Made by a program: the position numbers and the translations under genes. A model generated the notes under the pieces. It was given only the letters and a program-made list of their open reading frames with translations, did no database searches and was not told the origin of the DNA. Below, piece by piece: positions 61,501 through 64,000 of a stretch of DNA of 64,000 nucleotides. The DNA is from CBDBJR01 sp965206445 (lineage in GTDB: Bacteria > Pseudomonadota > Gammaproteobacteria > Arenicellales > Poriferihabitantaceae): positions 3,286,001 to 3,350,000 of the forward strand of contig CBDBJR010000002.1 in the NCBI GenBank assembly GCA_965206445.1, written 5' to 3'. Position 1 is the first letter of the stretch, and the number at the start of each line of letters is the position of its first letter.

Positions 61501-64000
61501 ATGACCGTCGGCGCGTTGTCATTGTCGGTGATGGTCAGGGGCGCCTCGGTGACGGTGAGGCTACCCACCGTGGTCGTGCCCGTGACGCGCAAGGTCTCAT
61601 CCGCCTCGTTAATCACGTCATTCGTGACGGGAATAGTCAACGTCGCCGTAGCGCTGGCGATGGCGGCCGGGATGGTCAGGTTTACCGATGCCACCGCCGT
61701 GTAGTCCACGCCCGCGGTCGCCGTGCCGTCCGCCGTGCCCAGGCTGACAACCGTCTCCTCGCTCCGGGTGGTGGTGCCCTCAAAGGTGGCGGTGACGGTG
61801 ATCGAGGCGTTGCCGACATCTTCAGCGACGCTGTTCGGGCTCAGTGCCAGGGTAATGACGGTCGGCGCGTTGTCATTGTCGGTGATGGTCAGGGGCGCCT
61901 CGGTGACGGTGAGGCTGCCCACCGTGGTCGTGCCCGTGACGCGCAAGGTCTCATCCGCCTCGTTAATCACGTCATCCATGACGGGAATAGTCAGCGTCAT
62001 CTCAGCACTGGCGCTGGCGGCCGGGATGGTCAGGTTTACCGATGCCACCGCCGTATAGTCCACGCCCGCGGTCGCTGTGTTGTCCGCCGTGCTCAGGCTG
62101 ACAACCGTATCCTCGGTTCGAGTGCCGCCGCCGGTAAGGGTGGCGGTAACGGTGATCGCGGCGTCGCCGACATCTTCACGAACGCTGTTCGGGCTCAACG
62201 TCAGGGTAATGCCGTCCGGCGCGAGGTCGTCATCGGTGACGGTGACGGTGACACTGTTGATGGTTATGCTTCCCCCGTTATAGTTGGTGTCCGTGCTCGC
62301 CACGGTATGGCTCACGGTCGCCGTACGGGCGTCACCGGTGTTATCAATGTCGTCGTTCACGCCGGTCACGGTGACGGTTTGCGCCGCGTCCCAGTTAGAC
62401 GTGGTGAAGGTCAGCGCCGCCGAGGCCCTGGCTGCCATGCGGTCGTCGCTCGTCGGGGTAATCGTCACATCGGCGGTCGGCCGGCTTCCGAGCACCACTG
62501 TGTAGGTGGCCATGCCGCCATCTTCCGGCACCGTGAGGGACGCCTCGGAGACAACGATGTGGGCATCGTCATCGTCGGTGATGGTCAGGTGGGCAGGGGT
62601 GACGATGAGGCCGACTACTGTGGTCGTGCCCATTACACTCAAGGTCTCACTCGCTCCCTCGTCAATCACGTCATCCATGACGGGAATGGTCAGCGTCATC
62701 TGAGCGCTGGCGCTGGCGGCCGGGATGGTCAGGTTTACCGATGCCACCGCCGTGTAGTCCGCGCCCGCGGTCGCCGTGCCGTCCGCCGTGCCCAGGCTGA
62801 CAACCGTATCCTCGCTCCGGGCGCCACCTGTAAGGGTGGCGGTGACGGTGATCGCGGCGTTGCCGACATCTTCAGCGACGCTGGACGGGTTCAGTGCCAG
62901 TGTAATGCCGCCGGTCGGCTCGTCGTCGGTGATGGTCAGGAGCGCATCGGTGACGGTGAGGCCCACCGTGGTCGTGCCCATGACGCGCAAGGTCTCATCC
63001 GCCTCGGTAATCACGTCATTCGTGACGGGAATGGTCAGCGTCATCTCAGCGTGGTCGCTGGCGACCGGGATGGTCAGGTTTACCGATGTTACCGCCGTGT
63101 AGTCCACGCCTGCGGTCGCTGTGTTGTCCGCCGTGCTCAGGCTGACAACCGTCTCCTCGCTCCGGGTGGTGGTGCCCTCAAGGGTAGCGATGACGGTGAT
63201 CGCGGCGTCGCCGACATCTTCAGCGACGCTGTTCGGGCTCAGTGCCAGGGTAATCTCGGTCGGCGCGTTGTCATTGTCGGTGATGGTCAGGTCGGCAGGG
63301 GTGACGGTGAGGCTACCCACCGTGGTCGTGCCCATTACACTCAAGGTCTCACCCGTTCCTTCGTCAATCACGTCTTCCATGACGGGAATGGTCAGCGTCA
63401 TCTCAGCGCTGGCGCTGGCGGCCGGGATGGTCAGGTTTACCGATGCCACCGCCGTGTAGTCCGCGCCCGCGGTTGCCGTGCCGTCCGCCGTGCTCAGGCT
63501 GACAACCGTCTCCTCGCTCCGGGTGGTGGTGCCCTCAAAGGTGGCGGTGACGGTGATCGCGGCGTCGCCGACATCTTCACGAACGCTGTTCGGGCTCAGT
63601 GTCAGGGTAATCTCGGTCGGCGCGTTGTCATTGTCGGTGATGGTCAGGTCGGCAGGGGTGACGGTGAGGCCGACTGTGGTCATGCCCATTACACTCAAGG
63701 TCTCACTCGCTCCCTCGTCAATCACGTCATCCATAACAGGAATGGTCAGCGTCATCTGAGCGCTGGCGCTGGCGGCCGGGATGGTCAGGTTTGCCGATGC
63801 CACCGCCGTGTAGTCCACGCCCGCGGTCGCCGTGCCGTCCGCCGTGCTCAGGCTGACAACCGTCTCCTCGCTCCGGGTGGTGGTGCCCTCAAGGGTGGCG
63901 GTGACGATGATCGCGGCGTCGCCGACATCTTCAGCGACGCTGGACGGGTTCAGCGTCAGGGCAATGCCGGTCGGCGCGTTGTCATCGTCGGTGATGGTCA
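55560..64000 (-). CDS. Giant Calx-beta repeat protein, upstream part (runs off right edge)
   Basis: An uninterrupted frame of more than 2,800 codons open to the right edge, so start, signal peptide and promoter lie outside. It contains about 21 Calx-beta modules of about 117 residues and three B modules. Calx-beta domains bind calcium through acidic residues at strand ends; here the repeated ITDDD and ITDNDNAPT endings fit this. It ends by frameshift at 55560; without that it would continue into 49573-55595 as one protein of more than 4,800 residues. The sequence between modules is almost identical, showing recent expansion. Confidence 0.8.
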   Translation of the reverse strand, partial: TITDDDNAPTGIALTLNPSSVAEDVGDAAIIVTATLEGTTTRSEETVVSLSTADGTATAGVDYTAVASANLTIPAASASAQMTLTIPVMDDVIDEGASETLSVMGMTTVGLTVTPADLTITDNDNAPTEITLTLSPNSVREDVGDAAITVTATFEGTTTRSEETVVSLSTADGTATAGADYTAVASVNLTIPAASASAEMTLTIPVMEDVIDEGTGETLSVMGTTTVGSLTVTPADLTITDNDNAPTEITLALSPNSVAEDVGDAAITVIATLEGTTTRSEETVVSLSTADNTATAGVDYTAVTSVNLTIPVASDHAEMTLTIPVTNDVITEADETLRVMGTTTVGLTVTDALLTITDDEPTGGITLALNPSSVAEDVGNAAITVTATLTGGARSEDTVVSLGTADGTATAGADYTAVASVNLTIPAASASAQMTLTIPVMDDVIDEGASETLSVMGTTTVVGLIVTPAHLTITDDDDAHIVVSEASLTVPEDGGMATYTVVLGSRPTADVTITPTSDDRMAARASAALTFTTSNWDAAQTVTVTGVNDDIDNTGDARTATVSHTVASTDTNYNGGSITINSVTVTVTDDDLAPDGITLTLSPNSVREDVGDAAITVTATLTGGGTRTEDTVVSLSTADNTATAGVDYTAVASVNLTIPAASASAEMTLTIPVMDDVINEADETLRVTGTTTVGSLTVTEAPLTITDNDNAPTVITLALSPNSVAEDVGNASITVTATFEGTTTRSEETVVSLGTADGTATAGVDYTAVASVNLTIPAAIASATATLTIPVTNDVINEADETLRVTGTTTVGSLTVTEAPLTITDNDNAPTVITLALNPNSVAEDVGNAAITVTATLEGGTTRSEDTVVSLGTADGTATAGADYTAVASVNLTIPAASASAEMTLTIPVMDDVIDEGTGETLSVMGMTTAGLTVTPADLTITDDDNVPTGITLTLNPNSVAEDVGNASITVTATLEGGTTRSEDTVVSLSTADNTATAGVDYTAVTSVNLTIPAASASAEMTLTIPVTNDVINEVDETLRVTGTTTVGSLTVTGAPLTITDDDDAPTVITLALSPNSVAEDVGDAAITVTATLEGTTTRSEETVVSLGTADVTATAGADYTAVASVNLTIPTASASAEMTLTIPVTNDVITEADETLRVTGTTTVGLTVTDALLTITDNDNAPTEITLTLNPPSVAEDVGDTAITVTATLEGGTTRSEETVVSLSTADVTATAGADYTAVASVNLTIPVASDHAEMTLTIPVTNDVITEADETLRVTGTTTVGLTVTDALLTITDDEPTGGITLALNPSSVAEDVGNAAITVTATLTGGARSEDTVVSLGTADGTATAGADYTTVASVNLTIPAASASAQMTLTIPVMDDVIDEGASETLSVMGMTTVVGLIVTPAHLTITDDDDAHVVVSEASLTVPEDGGMATYTVVLGSRPTADVTITPTSDDRMVARASAALTFTTSNWDAAQTATVTGVNDDIDNTGDARTATVSHTVASTDTNYNGGSITINSVTVTVTDDDLAPDGITLTLSPNSVREDVGNAAITVTATLTGGGTRTEDTVVSLSTADVTASAGADYTAPASVNLTIPATIASATATLTIPVTNDVINEADETLRVTGTTTVGSLTVTEAPLTITDNDNAPTEITLALSPNSIAEDVGDAAVTVTATLEGTTTRSEDTVVSLSTADGTATAGVDYAAVASVNLTIPAASASAQITLTIPVMEDVIDEGTDETLSVMGMTTAGLTVTPADLTITDNDNAPTGITLALSPNSVAEDVGDASITVTATLEGTTRSEETVVSLSTADNTATAGVDYTAVTSVNLTIPAASASAEMTLTIPVMDDVINEGTSETLSVMGTTTVGSLTVTEAPLTITDNDNAPTVITLALSPNSVAEDVGDAAITVTATLEGGTTRSEETVVSLSTADGTTTAGVDYTAVASVNLTIPAASASAEMTLTIPVTNDVINEADETLRVTGTTTVGTLTITEAPLTITDDDDAPTGITLTLNPNSVAEDVGNASITVTATLEGTTRSEETVVSLSTADNTATAGVDYTAVTSVNLTIPAASASAEMTLTIPVTNDVINEADETLRVTGTTTVGSLTVTEAPLTITDNDNAPTVITLALNPNSVAEDVGNASITVTATLEGTTRSEETVVSLSTADNTATAGVDYTAVTSVNLTIPAASASAEMTLTIPVTNDVINEADETLRVTGTTTVGSLTVTEAPLTITDNDNAPTVITLALSPNSVAEDVGDAAITVTATLEGTTTRSEETVVSLSTADGTATAGADYTAVASVNLTIPATSASAEMTLTIPVTNDVITEADETLRVMGTTTVGLTVTDALLTITDDEPTGGITLALNPSSVAEDVGNAAITVTATLTGGARSEETVVSLGTADGTATAGADYTAVASVNLTIPATSASADMTLTIPVMDDVIDEGTDETLSVMGTTTVVGLTVTPAHLTITDDDDAHVVVSEASLTVPEDGGMATYTVVLGSRPTADVTITPTSDDRMAARASAALTFTTSNWDAAQTVTVTGVNDDIDNTGDARTATVSHTVASTDTNYNGGSITINSVTVTVTDDDLAPDGITLTLSPNSVREDVGDAAITVTATLTGGGTRTEDTVVSLSTADVTASAGVDYTAVASVNLTIPAASASAEMTLTIPVVDDVINEADETLRVTGTTTVGSLTVTEAPLTITDNDNAPTVITLALNPNSVAEDVGNAAITVTATLEGGTTRSEETVVSLGTADGTASAGVDYTAVASVNLTIPAASASAQMTLTIPVMDDVIDEVDETLRVTGTTTVVSGSPSPRRP
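55584..55596 (-). other. Frameshift at a repeat junction in the giant gene
   Basis: Other repeats read TGAGGCTGCCCACCGTGG here; this one reads TGAGCCGCTGACAACCGTGG, two bases longer. The inserted GCTGACAACCGT is found elsewhere in every module (about 120 bases away), so the shift looks like a slip or template switch between repeats. It ends the upstream frame at 55560 with the aberrant tail SGSPSPRRP. It may be a real mutation, a phase-variation event or an assembly error across repeats. Confidence 0.8.
56247..56594 (-). repeat. Module B of the giant gene, copy 3
   Basis: Offset 2108 bp from copy 2; no difference from copy 1 noticed by eye over most of its length. Confidence 0.85.
59409..59756 (-). 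repeat. Module B of the giant gene, copy 4
   Basis: Offset 3162 bp from copy 3; two amino-acid changes (DDRMVARAS and QTATVTG). Confidence 0.85.
62220..62567 (-). repeat. Module B of the giant gene, copy 5
   Basis: Offset 2811 bp from copy 4; starts HIVVSEASL instead of HVVVSEASL. Confidence 0.85.

Overview
The window reads as a piece of a GC-rich proteobacterial chromosome, most likely from a gammaproteobacterium. The basis is gene content and order: prfB-lysS-lolC-lolD in one operon, ypjD divergent from ffh, erpA, yaaA, grpE-dnaK-dnaJ with heat-shock promoters, dinG/yoaA followed by tsaB, and ilvB-ilvN-ilvC-psd-pssA. I cannot name the species. The large load of dispersed repeats, gene relics and one giant repeat protein suggests a repeat-rich, possibly host-associated or uncultured lineage; that is inference only.

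Layout. 1-2.9 kb: two divergent MmgE/PrpD genes with a TauD-type dioxygenase wedged between them, flanked by two copies of the same ~250 bp promoter region. 3.1-13.4 kb: housekeeping genes on the minus strand (small Cys-rich protein, yaaA, lon, lolD, lolC, lysS, prfB with its programmed frameshift, a GMC oxidoreductase). 13.4-19.4 kb: an AT-rich four-gene operon (ParB-like protein, SNF2-type helicase, DUF3883-like nuclease candidate, D12-class adenine methyltransferase) bounded by two decayed IS1380-family transposase fragments; it looks like a restriction/anti-phage island. 19.5-26.4 kb: two ~2.2 kb direct repeats, each carrying a DUF2723-type membrane protein, enclosing an AAA ATPase, a small conserved protein and a graveyard of restriction-modification and oxidoreductase fragments. 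27-35 kb: erpA, grpE-dnaK-dnaJ, dinG/yoaA-tsaB, an exported protein and a lipoprotein. 36.4-44.5 kb: a NYN-domain gene, ypjD, ffh, then pssA, psd, ilvC, ilvN and ilvB. 44.9-49 kb: two tandem TMTC-like membrane/TPR paralogues. 49.6-64 kb: one enormous, highly repetitive Calx-beta gene ending in an autotransporter beta-barrel, broken by one frameshift and running off the right edge.

Repeats are a theme. There are three copies of a ~250 bp element carrying GGGAGAGGG hairpins, arrays of a 7-bp unit (TTCCTAA) capped by CCGCC/GGCGG mini-hairpins, segmental duplications that copied promoters or gene ends next to inserted genes (at 0.1-1.6 kb, 24.1 kb and 36.2 kb), and 351-bp protein-coding repeats in the giant gene. 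No tRNA, rRNA or CRISPR array was recognised.

The best candidates for something not well described are the four-gene island at 13.8-19.0 kb and the giant Calx-beta autotransporter with its neighbouring glycosyltransferase-like TPR pair.
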